In this document: positions 42,286 through 52,411 of the stretch, piece by piece
How the letters are laid out: every line of letters starts with the position of its first letter
Numbering within the stretch: position 1 is the stretch's first letter
Position numbers and translations under genes: made by a program
The notes under the pieces: generated by a model
What the model saw: only the letters and a program-made list of their open reading frames with translations
What the model was told of the DNA's origin: nothing
The model's database searches: none
Source of the DNA: Notolepis coatsorum
Lineage: Eukaryota > Chordata > Actinopteri > Aulopiformes > Paralepididae
Length of the DNA: 64,000 nt
NCBI GenBank assembly: GCA_963971535.1
Contig: OZ020592.1
Coordinates: 122,152,707-122,216,706, forward strand
Direction: 5' to 3'

Positions 42286-43191
42286 TCAAGCTACAGTCTC
42301 GGCTATCCCCCCGAGATATTCCTTCGCTTTAGCCAACGACCAAAATGAACGCCGATCATCGTCCTTACCCAGCACAGATAATTTCGCGGGAGCGAATAGC
42401 GTAGGCCTCAGGCCTAGTTTCCATAGCCTGGACATGACTGTACTTTGTATTCGCCTCTCTGTGCTTGAACCTCCGGCGTAAAGTCTTCGAAAATGGCCAC
42501 TTTGTGATCGCCAAGACTTAGTTTACCCCTTCTGGCATGGGCCGACCGCATGATGAGCTCCCTCTGCTGAAGCCTGTTCAGCTTGACAATGATGGGCCTC
42601 GGCTCTTTGTTCACTCCAGGACTGGTCCTTCCCGCTCTGTAGGCCGATTCACATACGGGAGGACTGGGGAGAACATCTTTCCCCAGTATTTCCTGCAGCA
42701 ATTCCGGCATGGTCTCCGAGAGACGGCCTCCCTCGTTGCCCTCCGGTACACCAACAATCCTGATGTTGTAGCGTCTCTCCCGGGACTGCATTTCCACAAT
42801 TACCGACTGTAGTTTGGCAACTTCAGCCTGCCTAGCGAGCAGGGAGGTCTCCAGACCCGCCACCCTCTCGCCTTGTAGTGAGACCTCTGTCGTTAGCGTG
42901 GCTAGTTCGTTAGCATTAGCCGAGGAGACAACGTGCAGCGACTCCATCTTGTCTTTCAACGGGTCGACCGCCAACCTAATTTCCTCTGACATCTCTCGAT
43001 GAAGGTTATCAAAAAATTCCGCCTGTAAAATTCGCTGTTTCAGCGAAGCGTGTCTCAAAGTCTGCATGGAGTTTGGTCATGACCGAGAGTACAGCTTCGC
43101 TTATCTCACTGATACCGGGCGACGGCGAGGCTAGGCCTGGTGGCAGTTTGCCGGCTGGGGCGCTCATGGATCTGGTCTCCACCACCGACAT
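42286..43191 (-). pseudogene. L1/Tx1-type ORF1 (RNA-binding protein), frameshifted
   Basis: It starts at ATG 43191 (MSVVETRSM). A frameshift near 43020 leads into the main frame (43067-42414), which has a heptad-like coiled coil (LATLTTEVSLQGERVAGLET), the RNA-recognition entry RRYNIRIVGVPEG and the C-terminal KEPRPIIVKL block. A second frameshift near 42455 leads to the last segment, ending SFWSLAKAKEYLGG and a stop at 42286-42288. The order matches L1 ORF1 proteins, which coat LINE RNA. Two lesions make it non-functional. Confidence 0.85.
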
Positions 43192-43306
43192 CGCAGAAAG
43201 TTGAAAAAAGTCGACGACAGTAGTTGAAACTCGACGACTCAACAAGCAGACAAATAACAAATAAAAATAAAATAAAGACTAATGGGGAGAAAAGTATATT
43301 TCGCAC

Positions 43307-43936
43307 GATAGAAGGGAGCTCTTTGAACTGCTGCCGTCAGGCAAGCGATACAGGAGTCTCAAGGCGAGCACAGAAAGACTCAGAAGAAGCTTCTATCCCC
43401 AGGCCATCAGGCTGCTAAACGAACAATGAATGAACACTACACAACAACAACCACCAAACGCACATAGCACACACATCCACACGCACACACTCACTTTAAA
43501 CAAACACACTGTAGCACCCACTCCACACACTTATAGCACACACCCACTTTAAACAAACACACTGTAGCACCCACTCCCCACACTTTATATTTATGGATGA
43601 AGGATTGCACTACAACTCGTACACCTTACTGTAAATTGTACCTAAAATTGTACCTCATCCCATTTCTGCTTTGCACTAGATAGTACTGTACATTAGTACA
43701 CTGCATAGTATTGTGTATTGTATATTATATGGTAACTCAGAACATTGTACATATGTCTATACCGAACACTGTGACCTCATTTTCTTCTTCTAAATTCATG
43801 CTATATTATGTTATTATGTTATTTGATACTATCTTGTCTAGCACAGTCTCTGGAGCGTAACAGTAAGAAGCATTTTGTATGAAAGTATTCTGTACTTCTG
43901 TATGACAACTATTAAAGAACTTGAACTTGAACTTGA
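43307..43936 (+). mobile_element. LINE 3' end with (TTGAAC)n tail
   Basis: The plus strand begins with codons for LFELLPSGKRYRSLKARTER and SFYPQAIRLLN followed by a stop, a typical LINE C-terminus. The 3' untranslated part ends in repeated TTGAAC. The fragment at 63558-64000 belongs to the same kind of LINE in the opposite orientation. The clade was not determined. Confidence 0.75.
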
Positions 43937-43984
43937 GCTCACGTGAAACACGTCTACTCCATGATCGCCTAGCTCCGCCCCCCT

Positions 43985-44057
43985 GTTGTTGGTTTCCTTA
44001 AACATATACGTGAATGAACAAAATTAAGTAAAAAAAAAATATATATATATATATTCA

Positions 44058-44099
<42 letters not shown>

Positions 44100-44191
44100 A
44101 AGTTTTTTTCCCCTTTACGAGTGATACACGATCACTCGAGTATATCATACGATCAATCTATCAGGATTCTTCTTAAAAATTCCCATCCCTA
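43985..44191. mobile_element. hAT element fragment (TAGGGATGAGCATT family), reversed
   Basis: Ends CCCATCCCTA at 44191 and shares, inverted, GGAAACCAACAA-type and CACTCGAGTATA-type blocks with the complete copy at 51235-51559. The left part is missing. An (AT)n tract (44060-44095) has expanded in it. Confidence 0.65.
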
Positions 44192-44230
44192 CTCCTATCC
44201 CATTTCCCCCTATCCTCTCTCTCTTCTCTC

Positions 44231-44231
44231 C

Positions 44232-44265
<34 letters not shown>

Positions 44266-44335
44266 GGATTGAATTTATATAGCGCCTTTCACATACCCAA
44301 GGCACTTTACAATAAAAGCGCCTTAGGTACGTGAA
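44231..44335 (-). mobile_element. SINE/LINE 3' tail
   Basis: On the minus strand AAAGTGCCTTGGGTATGTG leads to GGCGCTATATAAATTCAATC and an (ATT)n tail, the terminal module shared by fish SINEs and L2-type LINEs. Confidence 0.65.
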
Positions 44336-44589
44336 ATGTCTCCTCTCCCCTTTCCTCCTCTCCTCTCTTCTCTCCTCTCTCCTCTTATCCGCTCTCCTCT
44401 TCTCTCTCCTCTCCTCTCCCTTCCACAACTGGCAGCGGCTACACATAAAATGAGCTGTGATGTGGGTCTGGACAGTTTAGTGCTTGTTCCTGCATCAACT
44501 GATCTAGAGGCCTATACGCTCTTTTAATGTCTTTTTTTAATTCATAGCGCAACTATCAAGAACAAGTACAAGATGTCATCATTAATTTA

Positions 44590-45037
44590 AATCTTCCCAC
44601 CTCTCCCCACCTCACCTCTCCTCTCCTCTTCTCCTCTCCTCTCCTCTCCTCTCCTCTCCCCTTCCCTCCTCTCATCTCTTATCCTCTCCTCTCTCCTCTC
44701 CCCACCTCACCTCTCCCCACTCACCTCTCCTCTCCCCACCTCACCTCTCCTCTCCTCTCCTCTCCTCTCCTCTCCTCTTCTCTCCTCTCCTCTCCTCTCC
44801 TCTCCTCTCCTCTCCTCTCCTCTCCTCTCCTCTCCTCTCCTCTCCTCTCCCCTCCTCTCCCCCTCCTCTCCTCTCCTCCTCTCCCCCCTCCTCTCCTCCC
44901 CCCCCTCCTCTCCTCTCCTCTCCTCACCTCACCTCCCCCCTCCTCTCCTCCTCTCCCCCCTCATCTCCTCTCCTCACCTCACCTCACCTCTCTCCTCCTC
45001 TCCTCCTCTCCTCCCCTCCCCCTCCCCCCTCCACCAG
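44590..45037. repeat. CTCTCC-type pyrimidine microsatellite running into the IPO11 acceptor
   Basis: Almost pure pyrimidine sequence built from CTCTC and CCCCTC words, ending in CCCCCTCCACCAG. It serves as a very long polypyrimidine tract for the acceptor AG at 45036-45037. Confidence 0.9.
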
Positions 45038-45177
45038 GTATGGATGTGGACAGTGCCAGCTCGGTGGTGCTGCAGGCCCTCACCCAGGCCACCAGCCAGG
45101 ACACGGCTCTCCTGAAGCCTGCGGAGCAGCAGCTGCGACAGTGGGAGACCCAGCCCGGCTTCTACTCCGTCCTGCTG
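45038..45177 (+). CDS. ipo11: IPO11 (importin-11), start-codon exon
   Basis: After acceptor AG (45036-45037), two untranslated bases precede ATG at 45040. The exon codes for 46 residues beginning MDVDSASSVVLQALTQATSQ and ending in WETQPGFYSVLL, closely matching the start of vertebrate importin-11 as I remember it. It ends on a codon boundary before donor GTGAGG at 45178. Importin-11 is a karyopherin-beta family receptor that carries cargo such as ubiquitin-conjugating enzymes and the ribosomal protein RPL12 into the nucleus, with Ran-GTP-dependent release. This exon encodes the start of the importin-beta N-terminal region. The promoter exon was not found. The last nine bases and the donor are repeated downstream in the intron. 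Confidence 0.93.
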
Positions 45178-45437
45178 GTGAGGAACACACTTAACCTTTA
45201 ACCTCTAACCCTAACCCTAACCCGTCCTGCTGGTGAGGAACACACTTAACCTTTAACCGCTAACCCTAACCCGTCCTGCTGGTGAGGAACACACTTAACC
45301 TTTAACCTCTAACCCTAACCCGTCCTGCTGGTGAGGAACACACTTAACCTTTAACCTCTAACCCTAACCCGTCCTGCTGGTGAGGAACCCACTTAACCTT
45401 TAACCTCTAACCCTAACCCGTCCTGCTGGTGAGGAAC
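45169..45437 (+). repeat. Six tandem copies of the exon/intron junction, including the 5' splice site
   Basis: The unit is GTCCTGCTG, the donor GTGAGGAACACACTTAACC, and CTAACCC-type sequence. Identical CTG|GTGAGG donors occur at 45178, 45233, 45282, 45331, 45380 and 45429 (spacing 55 then 49 bp). The first is taken as authentic because the 56898 exon joins it in the conserved frame. Downstream donors would add a TAA codon at 45199-45201. Confidence 0.92.
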
Positions 45438-45490
45438 ACACTTCCTTTACTTAAGTAAAAGTAGAAATACCCAGGTCAAATAGTACTTAA

Positions 45491-45660
45491 AGGAACACGC
45501 CAACATTTTGGGAAATTAGATTATCGCCTAGGCTAATCGGTCATGTTCTCTTCCATTCATTGTAATAAGCTAGGCTAACATGCAGCCAGATAGCTTTCTA
45601 CTGAACGCACAGAGAGGAAACTGGTATCCATCATCTTGTCTCTCTCTGTGGCGTGTTCTT
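45491..45660. mobile_element. 170-bp piggyBac-like miniature element
   Basis: TTAA flanks both sides (45487-45490 and 45661-45664). Ends AGGAACACGCC and GGCGTGTTCTT are inverted with one mismatch. It splits an AAGTAAAAGTA-rich stretch. No coding capacity. Confidence 0.8.
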
Positions 45661-45664
45661 TTAA

Positions 45665-46424
45665 GTAAAAGTAAAGAAGTGTTTGATATTGAATAAGTAT
45701 CAAAAGTAAAAGTACATAAACTATACTAAGTCCCCCTCTAACTTCAATTTCAAAAGAAGGAAACCAAAGCGCTCGAGTTGCAGTTCAAAGAAGCATTCAT
45801 TGAGGCAAACGGCTAGTCACATAATATTAAATACATGAAATGTTTTTGTATTCAAGTTGTTGTTTTTGCGAGAGCTTGTATGCAGCCTCTCCAGTTCAGT
45901 GACGCTATGTGTTTTTTTTTCTTTGCTAGTATGGTCATGAAATTGGTATTAAAAAGGTCTTAAAAGTCTTAGATTTGACTTGTCGAAACCTGCAGAGATA
46001 CCCTGATATACTTGACATCACGAGTTAGATTCTTACTTCTCAGGTTTCCGGCTTTGGGAGAGAGTACAGTAGCTCATGTTAACAGATATTGATTGAACAG
46101 TCGTGGAAATAACGCATTCGAATGTTTCATTTGAGTGGCATTCCCCTTTAAGTTCCCCATCTTTCCCGGTTTATCCTCATCGATTCCCATGTTTACACGT
46201 CGTCTGCTCACGTTCCTGCCACTGCCCTTTATGAATGCAGGTCCATTCACTCCCGAAAAGGTCAACAACTGCTCGGAGGGGTGTACGTGTCGACGGCCGC
46301 GTGTCGATGACCGCGTGACCCAGGACGCGGTGGTGATTGGCGTACACTCAGAGTGCCTAGCGTCTGTACTGAGCTTGGCACATCTGCTTTTGGCTAACCT
46401 GCAGGAAACTCTGAAACTAGACAG
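45665..46424. other. No gene seen (IPO11 intron)
   Basis: Unique-looking intron sequence with AAGTAAAAGTA motifs at the left. A plus-strand frame at 46135-46458 has no recognisable domain. Confidence 0.45.
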
Positions 46425-46613
46425 TGGGGCAAGAGTGGCTCAGGAAGTCGTCTGGTAATTGAAAGGTTCCTCCCGGGCAGTGTGTCCTTGAGCAAGACTT
46501 AACCCCTAATTGCTCCCGATGTGCAGGTTGGCACCTTGCATGGTTGTGAATGTGAGGAATGTTTGGATAAACGCTGCTCTATAAATGCACCATTTACCAT
46601 TTAGACACTAGTA
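46425..46613 (+). mobile_element. tRNA-derived SINE
   Basis: GTGGCTCAGGAAGT (A box-like) and GAAAGGTTCCTCCC (B box-like) are followed by the CCTTGAGCAAGACTTAACCC-type body and a TATAAATGCACCATTTACC tail, a common fish SINE arrangement. The head is diverged. Confidence 0.75.
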
Positions 46614-47048
46614 TCTATGGGTCAGTTTAGAACCTTCATGACCAATCAGGTCACCACAATCTGTTTTCTGTTTTAAAATGTGCTCTTAATGGTTCTTCTG
46701 ATTGTCTGATGTTTCTGTATTTATAAATGCACTATGACACTTGTGAATGTAACACCTCGACGACACTGTAAATTTGTTGAACTACTCAGTGTATTTATCA
46801 AGTATAAAATAAAGATAATACCCGGACAGTGGTGCTGTTGTCCAGCAGGGGGCACTCTGTCCTCTGGACTTGGCACTAATAATGTCCCTGCTGATGACAG
46901 GGACACCATACAGTTGTGAATGCCGTCCTTCAGATGAGACGTTTAAACCGGGGGTTCCCCTGGCGTTCCTGATCAGGTCTCTGACATCATGGCCACCGAA
47001 TCATCAGTCGTTAACGGCCTCTCGTCACTGTGTGTGAAACATGAAGTT
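46614..47048. other. No gene seen (IPO11 intron)
   Basis: Unique-looking intron sequence without recognised repeats. Confidence 0.45.
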
Positions 47049-47310
47049 TGCTATTTGATTCATAGGGTCCGTTATGAACTTGATGTCTATTTGATTCATA
47101 GGGTCCGTTATGAACTTGATGTCTATCTGTTTCATAGAGTCCGTTAAGAACTTGATGTCTACTTGATTCATAGGGTCCGTTTTGAACTTGGATGTCTGCT
47201 ATTTGATTCATAGGGTCCGTTTTGAACTTGGATGTCTGCTATTTGATTCGTAGGGTCCGTTTTGAACTTGGATGTCTGCTATTTGATTCATAGGTTATGA
47301 ACTTGATGTC
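47049..47310. repeat. Minisatellite of about 37-41 bp, about 6-7 copies
   Basis: Units contain ATTTGATTCATAGGGTCCGT then TATGAACTTGATGTCT, with TTTGAACTTGGATGTCTGCT variants on the right. Confidence 0.85.
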
Positions 47311-47376
47311 CAAAACGGTACAACTTCCTTTCACCAACATGTTGAGCTGGCTGTTAGCAGCGGTTCACCTGTGAGT

Positions 47377-48250
47377 AGGGCTGGGTAATACTGTACAGCA
47401 TTTATCCTCTATTGCGATCATATTTCTTATTTTATCTTAGTTTGTCGTGAATCCTTATATACAATTCTGCTGTCTACATCAATGAGCATTTGTTGTGAAA
47501 TATTTTCACTATTCCAATTCTTTTTTTGATCAACTTTTTCTCCTTTTTCTGTATTTTTCTCTCATCCCAATTTTGTCGTTATGCCAATTCCCCCCTCCCC
47601 TTCCTGGTCGTTGCACGCATTTGCCCCCCACTTGCCGGTCTAGGGAGGGTTGATAGATACTATCACATGTCCCCTCCGATACATGTGGAGTCAGCCAGCC
47701 GCTTCTTTTCACCTGACAGCGAGGACTCTCACTGGGGGAGTGTAACGCGTGGGACGATTACACTACCTCCCCCAGATCCCTTCCTTGCTGAGCAGGCGCC
47801 CCGACCAACCTGTAGGAGTTGCTGTTTACAACGACCAGGATACACACCCCGCCGGCTTCCCACCCGCTAACACTGCCAATTGTGTTAGTATGGACGACTG
47901 ACCGAGCCGGAGGTACCGCTGACAGCTGGATTCGATACCAGTGTCTCTGCGGTGGTAGGCAGGCGCTTAGTCCACTGCGCTACCCAGCCAGCCCTCACTA
48001 TTCCAATTTTCAGTTTGATGCTGTGTCACACATCCGATTGTCCATGCGGTACAATATGATGGACATCAGTTGGATTATGTAATGTGCATCTTCTAGGCGG
48101 ATATTGTGATGTTTATCAGTGTTGAGAAGATTCCTTGTGCTTATTACAGTGTTTGTTGTCCTCTCTGTTGCCTGTATCACCTCTTGAGTGTGTCTGGACC
48201 TTCCATGCACCACATCACCTCTGAGTGTGTCTGAAAGCAGCACATTGAAA
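47377..48250. mobile_element. Possible hAT fragment interrupted by a SINE
   Basis: TAGGGCTGGGTAATACTG at 47377 looks like a hAT left end. The right end was not found, so the extent is a guess. The SINE at 47520-47994 lies inside. Confidence 0.3.
47520..47994 (-). mobile_element. tRNA-derived SINE with 14-bp target-site duplication
   Basis: The head (near 47990, minus strand) has GGTAGCGCAGTGG (A box) and GGTATCGAATCCAG (B box). The body includes CCCACGCGTTACACTCC and ends with AATTGGCATAACGACAAAAT and an A-rich tail. TCACTATTCCAATT occurs at 47506-47519 and 47995-48008, an exact 14-bp duplication. A second, 5'-truncated member lies at 57380. Confidence 0.9.
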
Positions 48251-48261
48251 CATGAAGAAAC

Positions 48262-48493
48262 ATCACAGTGAGTTGTGGTGTTGACTTTACCATGTGGTGA
48301 GTTGTGGTGTTGACTTTACCATGTGGTGAGTTGTGGTGTTGACTTTACCGTGGTGGTGAGTTGTGGTCCTGACTTTACCACGGTGGTGAGTTGTGGTGTT
48401 GACTTTACCGTGGTGGTGAGTTGTGGTCTTGACTTTACCGTGGTGATGAGTTGTGGTCTTGACTTTACCGTGGTGATGAGTTGTGGTGTTGAC
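48262..48493. repeat. 30-bp minisatellite, block 1
   Basis: Copies of GTGAGTTGTGGTGTTGACTT plus TACCGTGGTG. The array continues at 49955-50035, 50297-51110 and 51925-52075 and was split by mobile elements. Confidence 0.93.
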
Positions 48494-48569
48494 TAGGGCT
48501 GCACGATTAATCGTTTTTTAATCGAAATCGCGATTTGGAATGATGCAATTATCAAATCGCCAAGCCTGC

Positions 48570-48607
<38 letters not shown>

Positions 48608-49954
48608 ATTTAACCAGGAAGTCCCATTGAGATACAAGATCTCCTTTGCAAGGTAGACCTGGCCAAGATGACAGCAATAACATTTGCAATACATCACACA
48701 GCAATAAAATGTGCGATACATCATACAAGTACATAATAAATGTGCATGTATACAATACATCACATGTAAACACAAAGCAGAATAGTCTACATGATAGTAA
48801 AAGTGTATAATACAGGGTAATACAGTAATTTTGCAGTTGGGACCCGACTACAGAAAGCAGCAACATTCTTCTTGTAATTATTTTTTTAAATATGTTATAA
48901 TCGCATCGCAAATCGCAATCGCAATATCTGTCAGAATAATCGCAATTAGATTATTTCCCAAAATCGTGCAGCCAGGGGAGGAAATTAGGCTACTTTACTG
49001 GCCAAATGCTAGTATTTTTTACGTTTGGCTGGTAAAAAAAAATCAGATACCCGCCAGTTGGCTGGTAAGCCAAAAAGTTAGTTTCCTCCCCTGCTGGCGA
49101 GTATACAAAAAAATAAAACATTCTGCAATCACTGCACTGGCAAACGGTGCGCGTCTTCTGAGTGTTCGCTTTAGTTGACAGTGCCACGAGAGCACTGCAC
49201 AAGACCACCCGCGGACATATAATGTTTAATAAACGTTTGCGCAGTACTGGCCAACCCGCGGACATATAATAATAAAAGTCATGCGGTACTAGGCTAGCCA
49301 TCAGGAGCACTCTCAAACAGATAACGTTAAACACAGCAGAAGATGGAAAACAGACAGACTGACCAACGGGGAACTGCATCCAACCCTAGTACAACCCTCG
49401 AGTATAAGTTACTAAGGACACATTTAAATCACAGGTGTAATGTTAGTCTACTGGAACTGTATACAGTGGTTAGCTTCTAGTTAGCGTTTTAGCTATAGCT
49501 GCTTGCTAACTAACGTTAGCCCCGTGTGCTCAAAGCAGCCAGCTAGGTGTATCTGTTATGACTATAATGTTTCCAAAAAAGCACCGGACTACGACGTAAG
49601 GTTAGACATTTTATTTCATACTCAAAAGCCCCTGGCTTGCACATCGCAGTCACGAAAGGGGCTAGCTCAACCAGTGCACTGTGCACAACAGCACACCAAC
49701 CCAACTGACGTTACCACAACACTTGACGGTACTTCACAGCACTGTCGTAAGACCACCGTGCTGTCTTAAAGGCACAGTGTGCCTACCCAGATGCATACAC
49801 AACATTGACGCGGCTTGACATACAAAGAAGTAATTATCACAATTAGCGATTTTTTTTGTCTGGTAAAAAATCAGTTTGGCTGGTAAAAAAATCAGATACT
49901 CGCCAGTTGGCTGGTAAGCCAAAAAGTTAGTTTCCTCCCCTGCGTGCAGCCCTA
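48494..49954. mobile_element. hAT element (TAGGGCTGCACGATTA family) inserted in the 30-bp array, with a nested hAT
   Basis: Ends TAGGGCTGCACGATTAATCG and GTGCAGCCCTA. The TSD GTGTTGAC (48486-48493 and 49955-49962) comes from the array unit. The interior matches 14188-14586. The right terminal repeat is split by the nested element 48973-49942. Confidence 0.95.
48973..49942. mobile_element. hAT-like element (CAGGGGAGGAAA family) nested in a hAT terminal repeat
   Basis: Ends CAGGGGAGGAAA and TTTCCTCCCCTG are perfect inverted repeats. The TSD CGTGCAGC (48965-48972 and 49943-49950) is part of the host element's terminal repeat. Subterminal TTACCAGCC/GGCTGGTAA words relate it to the element at 50036. 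Confidence 0.95.
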
Positions 49955-50035
49955 GTGTTGACTTTACCGTGCTGATTAGTTGTGGTGTTGACTTTACCGT
50001 GGTGATGAGTTGTGGTGTTGACTTTACCGTGGTGA
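49955..50035. repeat. 30-bp minisatellite, block 2
   Basis: Continuation of the array between two hAT insertions. Confidence 0.9.
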
Positions 50036-50296
50036 CAGGGAACAAAATAAACGTTTTGACTTACCAGCCAAGGTGGCTGGTAGATTTAAAAAACTACCAG
50101 CCAGGCAGATTTTTTACCAGCCAAAAATGATAAATAGCTTTTTAGTATATATTATTACTATATAATACTCTCATATGTTCATATGGCTCCCAATTTTTTT
50201 TACACGCCAGAGTGGCTGAGTAGCCTCTGTAATTTACCAGCCAAAGAGGAAATCTACACGCCATTGGAGCTTGGCGGGTGATAATTTTGTTCCCTG
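50036..50296. mobile_element. hAT non-autonomous element (CAGGGAACAAAAT family) in the 30-bp array
   Basis: Ends CAGGGAACAAAAT and ATTTTGTTCCCTG are perfect inverted repeats. The TSD CGTGGTGA (50028-50035 and 50297-50304) comes from the array unit. The interior has GACTTACCAGCC and TTTACCAGCCAAA words. Confidence 0.95.
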
Positions 50297-51110
50297 CGTG
50301 GTGATGAGTCGTGGTGTTGACTTTACCGTGATGATGAGTTGTGGTGTTGACTTTACCGTGATGATGAGTTGTGGTGTTGACTTTACCGTGATGATGAGTT
50401 GTGGTGTTGACTTTACCGTGATGAGTTGTGGTGTTGACTTTACCGTGATGGTGAGTTGTGGTGTTGACTTTACCGTGAGAGTTGTGGTGTTGACTTTACC
50501 ACGTGGTGATGAGTTGTGGTGTTGACTTTACCGTGATGGTGAGTTGTGGTGTTGACTTTACCGTGATGGTGAGTTGTGGTGTTGACTTTACCACAGTGGT
50601 GAGTTGTGGTCTTGACTTTACTGCGGTGGTGAGTTGTGGTGTTGACTTTACCGTGATGGTGAGTTGTGGTGTTGACTTTACCACAGTGGTGAGTTGTGGT
50701 CTTGACTTTACCGCGGTGGTGAGTTGTAGTGTTCACTTTACCACAGTGGTGAGTTGTGGTCTTGACTTTACCACAGTGGTGAGTTGTGGTGTTGACTTTA
50801 CCGTGATGGTGAGTTGTGGTGTTGACTTTACCACGGTGGTGAGTTGTGGTCTTGACTTTACCGCGGTGGTGAGTTGTAGTGTTCACTTTACCACAGTGGT
50901 GAGTTGTGGTCTTGACTTTACCACAGTGGTGAGTTGTGGTGTTGACTTTACCGTGATGGTGAGTTGTGGTGTTGACTTTACCGTGATGGTGAGTTGTGGT
51001 GTTGACTTTATCGTGATGGTGAGTTGTGGTGTTGACTTTACCGTGATGGTGAGTTGTGGTCTTGACTTTACCACAGTGGTGAGTTGTGGTGTTGACTTTA
51101 CCGCAGGGTT
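50297..51110. repeat. 30-bp minisatellite, block 3
   Basis: Largest surviving block, with units ending ACCGTGATG, ACCACAGTG or ACCGCGGTG. Since 30 is divisible by three, both strands hold open frames over 200 codons (repeat of CGVDFTVMVS type); these are not genes. Confidence 0.93.
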
Positions 51111-51924
51111 CGAAATTAAGGGGGGCTTGTGGCAAAATGCCCTTGAAAATTTACCAAATGCCCTCGAAAATCAGTTAAGGGGGGCAAGAAAAGCCCCCGA
51201 CACTTTGCACAGATGTTTAGCCCTTAGTATGCACTAGGGATGAGCATTTTAAAGAAAAATCCAGATCGATTGAACTATACTCGAGTGATCGTGTATTACT
51301 CGAAAAGGGGAAAAAAAAAATAAAAAAAAAATATATATATATATTTTTATTTGATTAATTAATTAATTTTTTTACTTATTTTTGTTCATTCACGTATATA
51401 TGTTTAAGGAAACCAACAAACAGTTATAATCTTACACATACATGTGAACAAATATGTAAAAAAAAAAAATTATAAATCTTCATAAAAATTTATAATTTAG
51501 ATTTTTTTTCTTCGGTTTTTCTCATAGCTGCGAGTAACGATTATTCACGCCCATCCCTAGTATGCACACGCACAGTATAATATCCATGTAATAAATAGTT
51601 TGTTAATAAACTCCGTTACTTGAACAATTTTCACTGTGCTCCTAAATTTCTTTGTGTGCTCCTAAATTTTTATTTAGATTTTTTTATTTTTTATTTGTAT
51701 CTACTTTTTCCCCCCATTTTCTATTTTTCACAACATTAACACAACATTATGCATACTTTTGACAATAAATAAAATCAGAATTAGTTATTACTTGCTTGCC
51801 TGGGTAAATAAAGGTTATAGAAATGTAAATTTTATTTTAATTTAATTTTTTTTAAACAGATACCGATATTTTCCAATATCACATTTTAATGCCAATATCG
51901 GTAGGCCGATAATATCGGACATCT
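51111..51924. mobile_element. Composite of hAT-like fragments in the 30-bp array
   Basis: The left part begins CAGGGTTCGAAATTAAG, a known type of element end. The right part ends ATCGGTAGGCCGATAATATC near 51918, from a different type. No matching TSD flanks the whole, so it is probably two partial elements. A complete element, 51235-51559, is nested in it. Confidence 0.5.
51235..51559. mobile_element. hAT element (TAGGGATGAGCATT family), complete
   Basis: Ends TAGGGATGAGC and GCCCATCCCTA are inverted with one mismatch. The TSD GTATGCAC is exact (51227-51234 and 51560-51567). The interior has CACTCGAG-type words. A fragment of the family is at 43985-44191. Confidence 0.92.
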
Positions 51925-52075
51925 GTTGACTTTACCGTGATGGTGAGTTGTGGTGTTGACTTTACCACATGGTGAGTTGTGGTGTTGACTTTACCACAGT
52001 GGTGAGTTGTGGTGTTGACTTTACCGTGGTGGTGAGTTGTGGTCCTGACTTTACCGTGATGGTGAGTTGTGGTGT
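51925..52075. repeat. 30-bp minisatellite, block 4
   Basis: Last piece of the array, ending at GTGGTGTTGTCTCTC. Confidence 0.9.
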
Positions 52076-52403
52076 TGTCTCTCATCTGAAGTAATCTGAA
52101 TAAAGTACAGGATGTTTCTTTCTTCCAGCCGACAGTTTCTCCACTGTAAATCAGCCTCATGCGCATGGAGCTATACTTCAATATAATAGCCACTGCACGC
52201 CACCATGACAGCCCGTTGCCTTGGTAATGCACAGAGAAATATATACTTTTATTAGAAGACATCGCCAGGAATTAATTGCGGGATGAGAGATGAGATATCA
52301 ACTCAGCAGCACCACCGTAACTTGAAGTCATTTTAGCTGCAGGCCATTTCTTTCTCAATGTGCTGCTTGCTAGCTTTCTATGTTTGAGTACATGTGTGTG
52401 TGT
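52076..52403. other. No gene seen (IPO11 intron)
   Basis: Unique-looking intron sequence, ending in a short TG repeat. Confidence 0.5.
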
Positions 52404-52411
52404 GTGCACAG

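Larger units (their letters stand above)
37905..43260 (-). mobile_element. L1/Tx1-type LINE, nearly full length, frame-disrupted
   Basis: Minus-strand order is ORF1 (coiled coil and RNA-binding domain), a long inter-ORF region, then ORF2 (endonuclease and reverse transcriptase). The 3' end on the plus strand is a T-rich tract around 37905-37918, consistent with poly(A) priming. The 5' boundary is not precise. The frames contain few lesions, so the insertion is fairly young. It lies on the strand opposite to IPO11. Confidence 0.88.

Noticed and set aside
45205..45227. Interstitial telomere repeat (CTAACCC)
   Set aside because: Only three telomere-like hexamers, one set per unit of the donor-site minisatellite; no chromosome end or fusion is implied.
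48831..49379. Frames of 115-129 codons on opposite strands
   Set aside because: Cross the boundary between two nested hAT elements, so they cannot be ancestral genes.
50470..51237. Open frames over 200 codons on both strands
   Set aside because: They are translations of the 30-bp minisatellite, open only because 30 is divisible by three; no domain or start context.
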